From: Dysidea avara
Lineage: Eukaryota; Porifera; Demospongiae; Dictyoceratida; Dysideidae
DNA length: 64,000 bases
NCBI RefSeq assembly: GCF_963678975.1
Contig: NC_089280.1
Coordinates: forward strand, 17,706,780-17,770,779
Reading direction: 5' to 3'
Below are positions 31,461 to 44,283 of the stretch, piece after piece. The notes below the pieces were generated by a model, which made no database searches, had not been told where the DNA came from, and was given only the letters and a program-made list of their open reading frames with translations. The translations under genes were made by a program, and so were the position numbers. The number at the start of each line of letters is the position of its first letter. Position 1 is the first letter of the stretch.

Positions 31461-34437
31461 CTAACTAATGTGGTGTTGATTGTTTGTAAAGTGTAATATT
31501 ACGTTAGTTGTAAACTCATCATAGTTTGTCATCTCCATAATAAATACAGGCAGTTCATTCCATTCTTTGATTGATCTTGAGTAAAATGATTGTTGATAAG
31601 ATGTTGTTGATGGTGTGGGCAGGATAAAATGCAAGGGATGATAGTGTCTTGTTTGTCTCTCTACAGATTGATAATATGGGGGAATTGATAGGGATATGTC
31701 TTGATGGAGGATTTTGTGGAGCAGTTGCAGTCTAGATATCTTTCGTCGTGTCCGTAGGGTAGGCCAGGATAGTTGATTTAATATTTGTGTCACGGAGCTA
31801 GTTCTGTTGTAATCACTGATGACCCACCTGGCTGCTCTACGCTGGATTTTTTCCAATTTGTCTACATCAACATTATAACAGGGGTCCCAAACAACTGAGG
31901 CAAACTCCATTTGGGGTCTTACCATGGTAAGATATGCTTGTGCTTTTACTTCTCTTGAACAATCACTCAGATTACGCTTTATAAATTTTAAAGTATTAGA
32001 TGCTTTCTTAGCTATATGTTTGATATGTGTGACGACCATGACAATGTCTTTTTCAACATGATCCCCAGGTAGAGATGCTGGTCAGTTTCTTTTAGGAAAG
32101 AATTATTAAGTGTATAGTGATGAACTATTGGTGTTAGGGATCTGCTACATCGAATTAGTGCACATTTTGTAACATTTAGTCTAAGCTGCCATATTTTGAC
32201 CCAATGTGAGATTTGATCTAGGTCTTGTTGGAGAATGATGGTGTCTTCTGGAGAGTTAATAACGCTGTACAAAAGACGGTCGTCTGCAAATATTCGTAAA
32301 GGCGACTTTATGTTGGTGGTGATGTCATTTATGTACAACAGGAACATAAGAGGACCGAGGACTGTGCCCTGAGGGACACCAGATGTTACGGCTACTGAGC
32401 TAGATGTTATACCATCAAGAAGGATTTGCTGGGTGCGGTTGGAAAGCCATGCCTTAATCCAGTTATAAGTGTCATTCTGAATTCCATAAAAATGAAGTTT
32501 GGTAAGGAGTCGTTGATGGGGAACAGTATTGAAAGCTTTAGCAAAGTCGAGAAGGATTACATCAACTTGCTTCCGGTGATCGAGGGCATATGATATGTCT
32601 TCTGTTAGTGTTAGTAACTGGGTGACACAGGAATGATTTGCTCGGAACCCATGTTGATTCTCTATGAGAATATTGTTGTTGTTTATGTGATTCATGATGT
32701 TGTGATATATGATGTGCTCAAGGACTTTGGAGCAAATAGATGTCAGAGAGATGGGCCTATAGTTAGAAGCATCATTACGTCTTCCTTTTTTGTGAACTGG
32801 ACATATGTTAGCTGTAAGCCAGTCTTTAGGTAAAATACCTGTTGTGAATGATTTGGTGAATATCACTTTTAGCACTGGAGAGATTTCTTCAGCACAGTTT
32901 TTAAGAATATAGGGAGGAATACGATCAGGACCACTTGCTTTATTTACTTGAAGATTACAGAGTGCTTGCTGTATTCCATTTAAGGAGAATGTGATATCAG
33001 ACATGATGGGAAATGAATTTCCAGTATCAGAAGATGTGGCCATTGTTGGAATATTGACGATATCTTCATGAGTAAAAACTGACTTAAACTGTTTGTTGAG
33101 TGCTTCAGCCTTGCTTAAGGTATCTGTGTGGGGAGACCCATCAATCATGATTGTGGAGATTGCATTAGTGTCTTTTCTTTTTGCTTTTATATACTTCCAG
33201 AATTGTCTTTTGTTCCCACCAAAGGAGTTGTCAAATAGTCTTCCATAGTAATTATTGTGGGCATCTTTTAACTTTACATTAATCAAATTCTTCATTCTTT
33301 TATAAGCATTCCAGTCATCTTGCCTATTATTCTTCTTAGCAGCGTTATATAGACGTTTTCTAGTTTTCATATCCTTTTTAATCTCATGGTTAATCCAAGG
33401 TAGACTCTTGTTAGATCGAACTGTTCTATGTGGTACATGTTTGTCTATGCATTCATGAATAGCGTCTTTAAATTCCGACCACATTGTATCAACGGATTTG
33501 GAAGTTGAGTCACTTTGTAGGAAATAGTTCGCAAAATCCTGTAGGTCCCTTTTAATATTGGTGAGATCACATCTATGGTATAATGCTACCTTGTGTGGAG
33601 GCTTGTGTATGGCTGATTTATGTGTTACTGAGAGTTGAAACTGAATAGCATCATGATCAGAGATTCCTGGAACTACATTTAAATTATGAATATTGTTATT
33701 GTTAGATAAGACCAAGTCTAATATGTTGTTCTGGCGGGTGGGTTCAGTGACATACTGCTCTAAACTAGCATCATTCATGGTCTCAAGAAATACATTATTA
33801 AGTTCACTGCCATAAGTTGGATTAGGGTTTAGTAGACCATAACCATCTGACCACACAATACTAGGAAAATTAAAGTCGCCCATAAGTAAAATTGATGGTA
33901 TGTTGAGTGACTTTTCTACTAATTTGTTTAGAGATATCTGAAGTTGTAAAATAGGATTTAAATTGTTGTCAGGTGAACGATAATATGAACAAACATAGAT
34001 AGGTTGTGTATTAGGAATTGATACCTTAGCCCAAACTAGCTCTGCATTAGTATTTAGTTCACATTCTTCTGAAACATTAAATTGCCTTTTCACAGCAATG
34101 AAGACCCCCCCAGCTCCCTCAACCCGATCCTTTCTTATTACAATGTACAAATCAGGAAAAATTTCTGAGGAGTAATAGGACTGGTTAAGGTGGGATTCAC
34201 AGCCACAGATGATGTCTGGGTTGGATTTGTCAATCAGTGCTAGCAAGCCTTCTTACTTGAGCTTCTGAGGCTGCAACAGTTTAAACTAAGACACTTAAGA
34301 TTATTACATTGAGTTTTAGTGGGTATTGAGACACGTTGACTAATGGAATTGTAATTGTTGTCATTATTGTTGTGACTAGGGATTGATTCTGTAGGGGTGA
34401 AATCATCAGGACAATAATATCTTTTATCAGAATTTAG
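31461..34437 (-). pseudogene. LINE ORF2: endonuclease plus reverse transcriptase, two frameshifts
   Basis: Apurinic-type endonuclease comes first (PDIICGCESHLN, ILLMGDFNFP, ISDHDAIQF), then reverse transcriptase (NICPVHKKG, NYRPISLTS, GFRANHSC, VDVILLDFAKAFNTVPH, GVPQGTVLGPLMFLLYIND, active-site loop FADD), then a C-terminal region with LEKIQRRAARWV. The main open stretch is 32012-34246. A frame change near 34240 separates the endonuclease start (NNLKCLSLNCCSLRSSSKK), and another near 32035 separates the C-terminal part (31461-32039). Cuts target DNA and copies LINE RNA in intact relatives; inactive here as read. Confidence 0.88.
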
Positions 34438-35517
34438 TCATTGGGAATCAGTGGAAGTAGTGTCCATAGTTTGGGATGGCTCAGGCTGAGATGTGTTTGT
34501 ACTTGTAGCGTCAGAGGAAAGAGGAGCAAGCTGGCTGAGTTGGTTAAACTTTGAATTGGTGACTATGCCATGTGGCTGATTATTGACATAAATGTGAGCA
34601 TTACGAATTTTGATAGATTTGCGAGAATAGCCTTGTTGGATAAGCTTCCATCTTTCTTTAAGTAGTAAGGATTCAGTGTTTCTCTCTTCAGGGGTCATAT
34701 CAGGCTTGGCAAGTATAGGAGGAGAAAGCTTACTTCTGTCATACAGGACAGCTTGAGCATCTAGTGCACGGAGAAACTGTACTAAAAGTGGTCTTGGGCG
34801 TTGCTGAGTTGGTTTGAATTTCCCTAGTCGGTGTAAATCTTTAATTGCTGAGCTGTCAATATTGGGTACAGCTGATAGGATGTTTTTAAGATCAGATTGT
34901 GATCTAGCAGGTTTAGATGTGTTTGGAGGACATTCTGCGATACCATAAAATACTACATTGCACTTCCTGTCGGATGACCTTTGCTGATTGATGAGGGGAG
35001 TTGTAGGTTGATTTGTGGGATCAGGCAATTGGTTACTAGGCAACATTGGCTGCTGGTGTATAGTTTTAGGATGGCTAGTCTGGTTCCCTTCTAGCTTGCT
35101 TATTTTGTCAGTTAGGGTCTTTATGGTCTCTTTTAAAGCACTGATTTCATTATATTGTTTGCTAAAGGTGCAGTGTGGACACAAGTATGGAGCGGACTCA
35201 CTTAGTAACTTCTCAAACACAGGACGAGTAATGCCGGCACAATGTCTATGAATCCACCCCTGACATTCCCCTTCGCAGAATACAGCGTCGTGATCATCTG
35301 TGTTTTCTCCAGGCTCTAATATGATGTTGTCACAAATTAAACATTCAATCTGGTTGTCATCCTGAGTTTCCTTAGTCTTCTTAACAACACTGTTGTTAGG
35401 AGGAGTGTTGTGAATGGGCTTTTTCCATTTGATCTTTCTAGTACGTCGACTAGGAGTACTCATTTCATGTATTTCGTGTGGTAACTGCAAAATAACGACA
35501 GAAAACACACAGTTCAA
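34438..35517 (-). CDS. LINE ORF1: PHD-finger nucleic-acid-binding protein
   Basis: 359 codons open. A PHD-type zinc finger lies at about residues 57-115 (ECLICDNIIL, FCEGECQGWIHRHC, YLCPHC). A short coiled coil follows (ISALKETIKTLTDKISKLEG), then an RRM-like or C-terminal region (CNVVFYGIAECP). PHD-bearing ORF1 proteins are known in CR1-type LINEs of invertebrates. The ORF ends in a single TGA, and ORF2 continues in the same frame until the shift near 34240. Confidence 0.8.
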   Translation of the reverse strand: MNCVFSVVILQLPHEIHEMSTPSRRTRKIKWKKPIHNTPPNNSVVKKTKETQDDNQIECLICDNIILEPGENTDDHDAVFCEGECQGWIHRHCAGITRPVFEKLLSESAPYLCPHCTFSKQYNEISALKETIKTLTDKISKLEGNQTSHPKTIHQQPMLPSNQLPDPTNQPTTPLINQQRSSDRKCNVVFYGIAECPPNTSKPARSQSDLKNILSAVPNIDSSAIKDLHRLGKFKPTQQRPRPLLVQFLRALDAQAVLYDRSKLSPPILAKPDMTPEERNTESLLLKERWKLIQQGYSRKSIKIRNAHIYVNNQPHGIVTNSKFNQLSQLAPLSSDATSTNTSQPEPSQTMDTTSTDSQ

Positions 35518-35530
35518 TTGTTTAGAATAG

Positions 35531-37168
35531 TCGAACCTTTACAGGTACCGTTAGTGATGTTAGCCACGGTACAACAGCATAAACATTTTGGCGGGAATAG
35601 TCCGATGTCCGGGACTATAAGATTCTTCCTCGTCTGGCGTCTACGGTTTCTTCTCGTGGTAATTCTTCAGTTTCAGCAGTATAGTTGAGGTCATACAACA
35701 CCATAGCACGAAGAAATACTCGGAGGTAGTTTAACGCTGCAACCCACATCAATGAGAATGCCTTTGAAAGCTATTTTCCTGTACTGTTGTAGTGAAATAT
35801 TTGATTCTTTGAAGCACATGCAAGTATTTCAATTTAGCTACAACTACACATTTTACAATGATTACTATTCCCACTCTACAAATGACAGGAGAGGTCATAG
35901 AAAGCGGATATCCTAGAAAGCTTAGGCTTAGCAGTAAAAGCACTTTCAGCCTAAACCCAAGGGTTTTTTCCAGTGTCCATCCCACTGAGAGGTGTGTCAA
36001 TATACTGAAGGATGGTCAGTGTCTCTGCTGCTGTCGCCTATACCTATGTCTTTCTTCACTGACACTGCACCTGATATTGAGTCTTTAGAAAGGTTGCATG
36101 CAGTGTAGAGTGAAGCGATGTACTGTCATCCCTTAAGGTATTATATAATATGTGTGCATATACTTTGTTTCCTACAGGGTGGATTGGGGATTGATATGAT
36201 CCAAAAACTAATTTTCTATATTTATTTTTGAAGTTAAGATGGAGGAACACTTTTGTGGATGTACGTTATATGCAAAACAGAAATTCTGAAACATTCGGCT
36301 AGCATTAGAAGACAAACTGTACTGCTGCAGAAACATTCCCTTTGTGTGAATATAGTTAGCTACTAGATTTCAATTTTTATTTGCACCAGTATTTATATCA
36401 ATGTATTGCTGTAATCACAAAGTAATATAGCATTGTGAACAATTACATATGGATGTTTCATACTTTCTTACATTATACATGCTATCGTAAAGTCTCTTAT
36501 GTAAGCTTTTTAGTGCTGTTTTGGTTGATTTCAACCCATAAGTTTGCAATGAAAATCCGAGTCCATGAATTGATATGCATGGTTAGACTATTTCTTTGAG
36601 CAGTGTTTCATGTACGTTCTCTGTCACATTCTAATTTTCTTACATTGATGTCTACAGACATAGCCAGCAGCATAACAAAGAGCATTGCCCTCACAATGTG
36701 GTATAACTGGCTTGGCAATTTTAAATCAAAACTGAAACTGGAGCTGTTTTCAGCAGCAAAACACCAGCCGTCTAGCAATCAGGCTCTGTGTCACTTCCTT
36801 TTGCTATTGCCTCTGTGGACTTAATAATAAAGCATCATCCTCAAAAGTGTCTTCTGCCTTGGCACCTGTAATGAAAAGAACCAGGGACAGTATTTCATTC
36901 TGGCAGTCATCTATCACCACTGACATCACACAAAACACTTAATTATGGTTTACAAACGAGTATTAAGCTACCTAATACTGTAGTACTTATCCCTATCATT
37001 TATTTAACAACGACAACGGACCATCACTGTCATTCCCACGCGTTGTTTTCTTCATTTCTAGCGCGAGTTCTTTTCGTTCCATCTTAAATAACACGGAGTT
37101 ACGTTATACTAAGTTAGCTCTTTGCAAAGCTGAGTGAATCTGTTGATTGGTGTTAATTGCCTCTGTTT
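35531..37168. other. LINE 5' flank and unclassified sequence, no gene
   Basis: The left part (to about 35720) may be LINE 5' UTR. The rest has no ORF resembling a known protein and no homology to the first duplication unit that I can see, so it came in with the inserted DNA. Confidence 0.5.
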
Positions 37169-37189
37169 CCAATCCCGGGTAAGGTATAT

Positions 37190-37800
37190 ATTATATATGA
37201 TTTTATTTATAAAAAGTAATTGTGACACAGGTTGGGTTTTGTGTCATATCTCGATGGCCTTTAACTGGATTCCTTTCAAACCATAAAAAGGCACTCCTAT
37301 GATAGTTACTCCAGCAATTTTCAGCTCATTCCTTCAAGGGGTTTACCCTGTGGGCGTGACAGACCTTCGACTTTATTTTATGCAAATAATCGGTCATAAA
37401 TCCATGAATGTTCATCGGATTCCTACCAAACTTGGTACTGAGATTTGCCTTAACGAGTCCTTTAAGTGTGCCAAATTTGAGTCTGATTGAGCACGCATTT
37501 GTGTTTTATGGCAGAATTTGCGAAGTGTGCGAAAAGAAGTAGAGGAAAAAAACAAAGAAAAAAATCCCCCAAACTTTGGCCGCTCGTATCTCGGAAATGG
37601 CTTGAGCGATTTTCTTCAAATTTGGAGTGTGGACTCCCCTACCTAGCTGGCACTTCTGTAGTAAATTTTGTTTCAATCGGATAAGGGATCACAAAGCTAC
37701 AAAGGTGCGAAAAGTGCGTTTTCTTTCTTCCTGTTAATATACTCACGGTGTGGCGCGCCGGCTTCTTGGGCCGCACGACACACTACTGTGTGTCTTGATT
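37190..37800. mobile_element. Unclassified interspersed repeat
   Basis: This has no counterpart in the first unit and ends just before DNMT1 homology resumes. Part of it (TTTTCAGCTCATT, then GTTTACCCTGTGGGCGTGA) recurs in diverged form at 30750-30788, which suggests a dispersed repeat family. No coding region. Confidence 0.45.
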
Positions 37801-38399
37801 TTTGCATATGAAAATTATTTACAGTGAAAAAAAAGCAAATTATAGTCTTAATGTTTTCACTACAGATTGATGAGGAGACTTATCCCGAGTATTATCGTAA
37901 GACATCGGAGTATGTGAAAAGAAGTAATGATGTTGTACCTGCTCCTTTTGAGATTGGTGAGTCAGTACTACATGCGTATCTTAAGATGCAGACACATACG
38001 TGCGCACACACTACATACACTGCATACATACAGAGACTCTATGATGGATATACGGTGTGTTCTTTTCTTAGGTTGCATATCTGAGATATATATTCAGCAG
38101 TCATCATCAAAGTTATCAGATGATAATGTGGTAATGTTGAAGCTGAATGTGTTCTATCGGTGAGTGAGACAAGGTTTAAATTTGTGTGTTTATAGTCATG
38201 TACTCAATTGTAGAGCTGAGAACACTCATAAAGGGAAACAGGCAACTTATGAGAAGGACTTAAATATGTTATACTGGAGTAACAATGGTGAGTGAAGTAT
38301 GTGTGTGTGTGCTTGTAAAAAATAACAAGTGTGTTAGTATACATTAATGTATGGGTGTTGCATCAATGTTAAGTGCATTATCCTGAAGGAATCAAACAG

Positions 38400-39260
38400 T
38401 ACAGTAGTACTGTTTAAGTAGGAATCTCCCGAAATGACGCGTGCCGCCAAAAATACATCCTTTTAAAAACCAGCTTAGAAACTTCTTACGTGAAGAAAAT
38501 CACCTTTATGGAATAATATTAGTCCATCTAACATCAAATGTAGTGTTAAAAACAAGAAAACGCTTACTGGCGGCCGGATATAGAATTTTAAAATACAGCT
38601 AGCGTAAAAAGGGCGTGGTCATCTTGGTCTCGATCGATAGATTGATAATACGTAGAATAAAGAATGGGCGTGATCTTGCAACCTATCGTGCAGTACTGGT
38701 ACCTCCGTACAATAGCGTAGTCCATAGATAATAGACACCATTATCTATGCGTAGTCTAAACGCCTTAAATAATTTTGTGGCGTCTATTATGCTGCTTAAA
38801 GAAAGTGTTGATATGGAAAATTAATGCCTCAATATGGTGTCGTTGGATGAAGAAGACAAGCAGCCTGATTGAAGATAAAAGAAAAGACAAGGCGCACAGG
38901 GCGTACACTCGTCGGAACCCCAAAAGGCGCATCCCACTGGTGAGTTTGTTGTTGTGGCATAAAATGGTGACCGTGCGCTGCTTTGTTTGGGCTCTAGGCT
39001 TGACTGTGGTTAGTGAGTAAGTGAGTGAGACAAAATTTCAAGTTTTGACGATTTTTTTTGTGACCACACTTTCAAGTTGGTAGGCTGATTCGAGATACTC
39101 TAGTCTAATAATCGATTGAAACCACGACAACCACACCCCTTTGGGTAAGCACACATATTTGCAGGCTGACTTGAGATACTCTAATACAGCAGTCACCCTA
39201 ATAGAACAGTCACATGTTTATAGCTAGCTGTATGCTATAGCAAAAAAACTAAACAAACTA
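38400..39260. other. Unclassified insertion in second-copy BAH2 intron
   Basis: Replaces the left part of the BEL element found at the same place in the first copy. There is no homology to the first unit and no recognised ORF. A small palindrome-like stretch (ATAATAGACACCATTATCTAT) is near 38728. Confidence 0.45.
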
Positions 39261-39262
39261 GT

Positions 39263-39520
39263 ATATTAAAAAGTATAAATTTTAAAAAGAAGTAGGAATC
39301 CAAGCAATAAAAAGTAGTGAAACAAGAGATGAACATGGTAGCTATTACAGCATAGCTCAGTGGGAAATCCCTACTTTGGCATGCATAACAATTGTGTTCA
39401 ATGCCAAAGTAGGGATTTCCCACTGAGCTATGCTGTAATAGCTACCATGTTCATCTCTTGTTTCACTACTTTTTATTGCTTGGATCCCTACTTCATTTTA
39501 AAATTTATGATTTTTAATAT
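39263..39520. mobile_element. Foldback/palindromic element, arms about 120 bp
   Basis: The left arm (39263-39382) and right arm (39401-39520) are near-perfect inverted copies around an 18-bp spacer. The inner parts (GTAGCTATTACAGCATAGCT and neighbours) match exactly; the outer parts differ by a few bases. Possibly a MITE or an inverted duplication. Confidence 0.75.
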
Positions 39521-39596
39521 ATATTTATAGTTGCTTGTATAACCAAATGGTTGAACACTAGCCACTTTTTGCTGTCGGCAATACAATTTCCATCCA

Positions 39597-39899
39597 TGGT
39601 ACCGTTATTGAATGCCGATCGATAGTTCTGTGGTACCGTTATTGAATGCCATGGTACCACGACTTCCGATCGAGTGACAGGTTAAGAAACTGGCCTGGTC
39701 ACGGCACCAGCATATACGGACGTACAAAGGCAACTGTTATGGATTCAACTTGATCCTCGTCATGATCACTGAAAGCCAGAGCGATTCATACAGTACACAT
39801 GCCCACCATTTATCATACACACGTGATCTACAATACCACATTCTAATTAAAGCCTAACATACAGATATAAGTATTACGTAATTGTTCTACATCTCTACA
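39597..39899 (-). mobile_element. BEL remnant: one LTR plus leader, second duplication unit
   Basis: The LTR at 39713-39899 (187 bp) and about 115 bp of adjoining leader match 16560-16858 of the full element and are followed by the same flank (TATTTATAGTCGCTTG). The left LTR and all coding sequence are missing. A second copy of the right flank occurs at 39526-39596, so the remnant is bracketed by a direct repeat of about 70 bp. Confidence 0.88.
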
Positions 39900-40792
39900 T
39901 ATTTATAGTCGCTTGTATAACCAAATGGTTGGAACACTTTTTGCTGGCGGCAATACAATTTCCATCCATCTGAATACATTTAATGACACTTTCTTATTGC
40001 ACACATAAATGATACTGCACGTTTTGGTCAGAAGTCAGTGCCAGTATATTATAGTAGTTGTGCTGTGTGTAGAGTGTACAGTTGAGGCTGATGGAGTACA
40101 GGGCAAGTGTAGAGTAGTATATGGTGAGGAGGTTGAGGATCTTGACAAGTTCTTTCTGGAGAAACAAGATGTGTTTTGGTTCTTAGAGGTTAGCAAAGTG
40201 TCTCTGTGTTGCTTTCTAGTAATGACATGTGTATCTTACAGTGTAAAGTATATTCCTGTTAACCTTATGTTCTTGTACACTTCAAGGCTTACAATCCTGC
40301 TGTCAAGGAAACAGAAGACGTTCCCTATAATGTTAGAAAGAAGTTCTCAGTTGCTAAAGTATGTAGGTACAATTTTCTTCTCGTTTTTACACTTGAAAAC
40401 TACTTGTGTGTATCATAGGGGAAAGGCAAGGGCAAATCAGCCTCTGGGAAAGGATCTGGTAAAGGGACGGATAAGGGGTTGAGCAAAGGGATAGGTGAAT
40501 CACCACGAAAGAGCGCAGAGAAGAGTGACAGTCCTCCTTCCACACCACCATCGTTTAAGAAACTCAAGACGCTTGATATTTTTGCTGGATGTGGAGGTAT
40601 GTCTATTTTTTAAAATTCTGTGATTAATATTTGTTAAATTCTGTGTAGGAATATCAGAAGGGTTTCACCAGGCTGGCCTCAGTGAAACATTGTGGGCTAT
40701 AGAGAAAGAGGAGCCTATAGCGCAAGCATTCAGACTTAATAATTCAAAGACAACAGTATTTTCTGATGATTGTAACCTTTTGTTGAAGCTTG

Positions 40793-41509
<717 letters not shown>

Positions 41510-43200
41510 TGTGGTGTTGTGTGAAGAGTGTGTCAGAAATGTAATGATTTTTTAGGGGGAGACTAGTTCGTGGGGTCAAAAACTGCCAGTCAAAGGTGAC
41601 ATAGAGTTGATGTGTGGTGGTCCGGATGAACCATTTCAACTCTCGAGAATATTCCCAATTTAAGGTAAGTATAAAATTGACTCTATGTGTTTATAAAAAA
41701 AGTTTTTAAGTTTACTTCATATGAAAGTTGTGATTTCATGTGTTCTACCAGTGAAATAATTCCAAGGAATTACCACTTTAGTATTTCTTTATATTAGTGA
41801 TTGTGTGTATGATAGAACACCCATTAATAGTGAATCTCATTAGTTGCTAAGTTACTTGAAATGTTGTAAGCTGTCAAATATCAAATGATATTTGATGTTA
41901 TGATTATGGTGTAGCTACTTATAGTATGTACAAGTTGAGCTGGATCATGAAAAACAGCTAAAAATTAAAAGTGGGTTTTTTTTCTCAAGAGAGTAAACAT
42001 TTCAGCCAACCAGGTGATTAATGGTGGTATCAGGTGTCAACAACAGACACGTACAGTTTGGCTCCATTACAAGTTTGGGAAGGGGTTGTAATAAACACTG
42101 CTTTTATGGCTTCCCCATAGGAAATGTGTGGTGAAAATTTTGATTGGCCATAAATATTATGTCAGACATTTGTATTAAAAGATTTTGAAATATATTTAGC
42201 GGGTCAAGCAGTACTACAAGTGTGCCAAATTTCAAGATTGTGTGCTATTGCATTCATGAGTTATTATGTTTTTGAGGATCCAGCTCAACTCGTACATACT
42301 ATATCAAGAGCAATTTAAAGTTATAGCCACATGGTAAATGTTTAATATTTAATAATGCTTTTACCAACTAACCTGCTGAGACTGAGCAAGGATACAATGA
42401 ACAGTATCCCTTTACTGGTAGGTTACAGAACACTCAATGGTTTTAATGAGATGGCAAGCACTTGAAAAGTTTAATTTTGAGCAGCACTCTGTTCTTTGAT
42501 GTTTTTAGTTATTCAGATGTAGTTCTCATGAAGTTGTCAGTCCTGCCAATTATTCATGCACTTAATACTGTGGCGCTGTGTTTGATGAATACGCTGTTGT
42601 GTCTATGATAATCTTTGTAGTTACATTTTCGTAGAAAGTAAGCCATATATAACTTCAATGTAATCATTTGTTACAGGACTATATATGGTGTTAGATACTC
42701 TCCTCTCTATACTACCATATAGCTGGAAATTTTCGAGGAAGGAAACTTGATGACAGCTTCGTGAATATAATCATGAAATGTTTGAGGTTCTATATAAACT
42801 ATTGCCTTAGCAAAGCAATGTAAAAAAATGTGTTCTAGACTTTCGTGAACTAAAAAATGTGAACATCATGTTTTACACTGTTTTGTGAAGGTTTCATCCC
42901 TTGAAAACTTCCGACTGTACAGTATTAACTCAACTAGTTAGTGTATATAGTTATGTAACAAAGCATAAACTATCGCATCTGCTAGTCCTGTACCTGACGT
43001 TACACTACACAAGTATGATGTTGGTAGGAAGGATGAATATCGTTGTTGCTAACCACGGGGATCAGACCAAATATAGCACACACATGAAAAGTATTGTGTA
43101 CAGGCTGTATGGTGATTTCATGTTATGGCAATACACTGTTTTTAAAACTTTATTTTATTTTTAAGAAGTTTACTCACTATCTGTTGTTTATTTTCCTTAG

Positions 43201-43404
<204 letters not shown>

Positions 43405-44145
43405 TAAGATTGAAATTCTCTTGAATTAAGAACTGTACATGTATGGATAAAGGATATTATACTGTGTTGTATAGAAGCCTTTCAGTAAAACATTTTTTAT
43501 AAGCCCACTGCATAGTTTTCATCTCTAAAAAGTGAAAATCCTTTTTATTGCAGCTAAATCAGCCAGATCAAACTTCACTTCCCTAGCGTCCATCCAGTTC
43601 CACTAAAGACTTAAATTTTTTAAAATGTCTTATAGTTTAAAATTTGCTGTTCTTTAAATTTTAACGTTTAAGCAATGAAAATGATGGGATATTGTTTCAC
43701 ACAATGTGATGAGCATCTTTGAAGGCATGCTCATGCATGGTTGAATGCTTCCTTCTTTGTGACTATAATGAATTTTTGTGGTGTGTTAAGTCTAATATGA
43801 TAATGGTACCACATGGCCACTTGTAAAAGCTGTTATGGATTTGTAATGATGTGGTTACCTTTGTAGGCTGTCTGTTCCCTAACTCTTGTTGATATTGAGA
43901 TACCAGTAGTGATGAATTTTAAGTTTTATAATCTGTAAAATATATTCACCATAGCCACCAAGCCTTCCTACTAGACATGGTTATCATTACTTATTTACTG
44001 GGTGCTGCCACTGCCATATATAGGGCTATTGTGTTAGCAGCTGCTCCTGGTGAAGTGTTGCCGTTGTTCCCTGAGCCAACACATTGTTTTAGTAGTCGAG
44101 CTGGTTCACTGAGTGTAGTGATTGATGACCGTAAGGTGAATGCTG

Positions 44146-44210
44146 TGTGTGCATGCGTGTGTTTGTGTGTGCATGCGTGTGTTTGTGTGTGCATGCGTGT
44201 GTTTGTGTGT

Positions 44211-44281
<71 letters not shown>
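44146..44281. repeat. GT microsatellite with GCATGCGTGTGTTT units
   Basis: Three units of GCATGCGTGTGTTTGTGT, then a pure GT run, in the intron matching the 20664 array. Confidence 0.9.

Positions 44282-44283
<2 letters not shown>

Larger units (their letters stand above)
31365..35530 (-). mobile_element. CR1/L2-like non-LTR retrotransposon (LINE), nearly full-length
   Basis: ORF1 (34438-35517) and ORF2 (about 31461-34437) are on the minus strand. The 3' end near 31365 has an AAAT-type short repeat tail (AATAAATAAAAATAAATAG on the minus strand) in place of poly(A), as in CR1/L2-type LINEs. It sits where the second DNMT1 copy lost its CXXC and BAH1 exons. At least two frameshifts make it inactive. 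Confidence 0.88.
30824..37185. mobile_element. Possible large TIR element enclosing the LINE
   Basis: ACCTTACCCGGGATTGG (30824-30840) and its exact reverse complement CCAATCCCGGGTAAGGT (37169-37185) face each other 6.3 kb apart, both bordered by TATA-rich sequence. The LINE at about 31365-35530 lies inside. No transposase was recognised. It could instead be two separate ends of one family. Confidence 0.4.
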
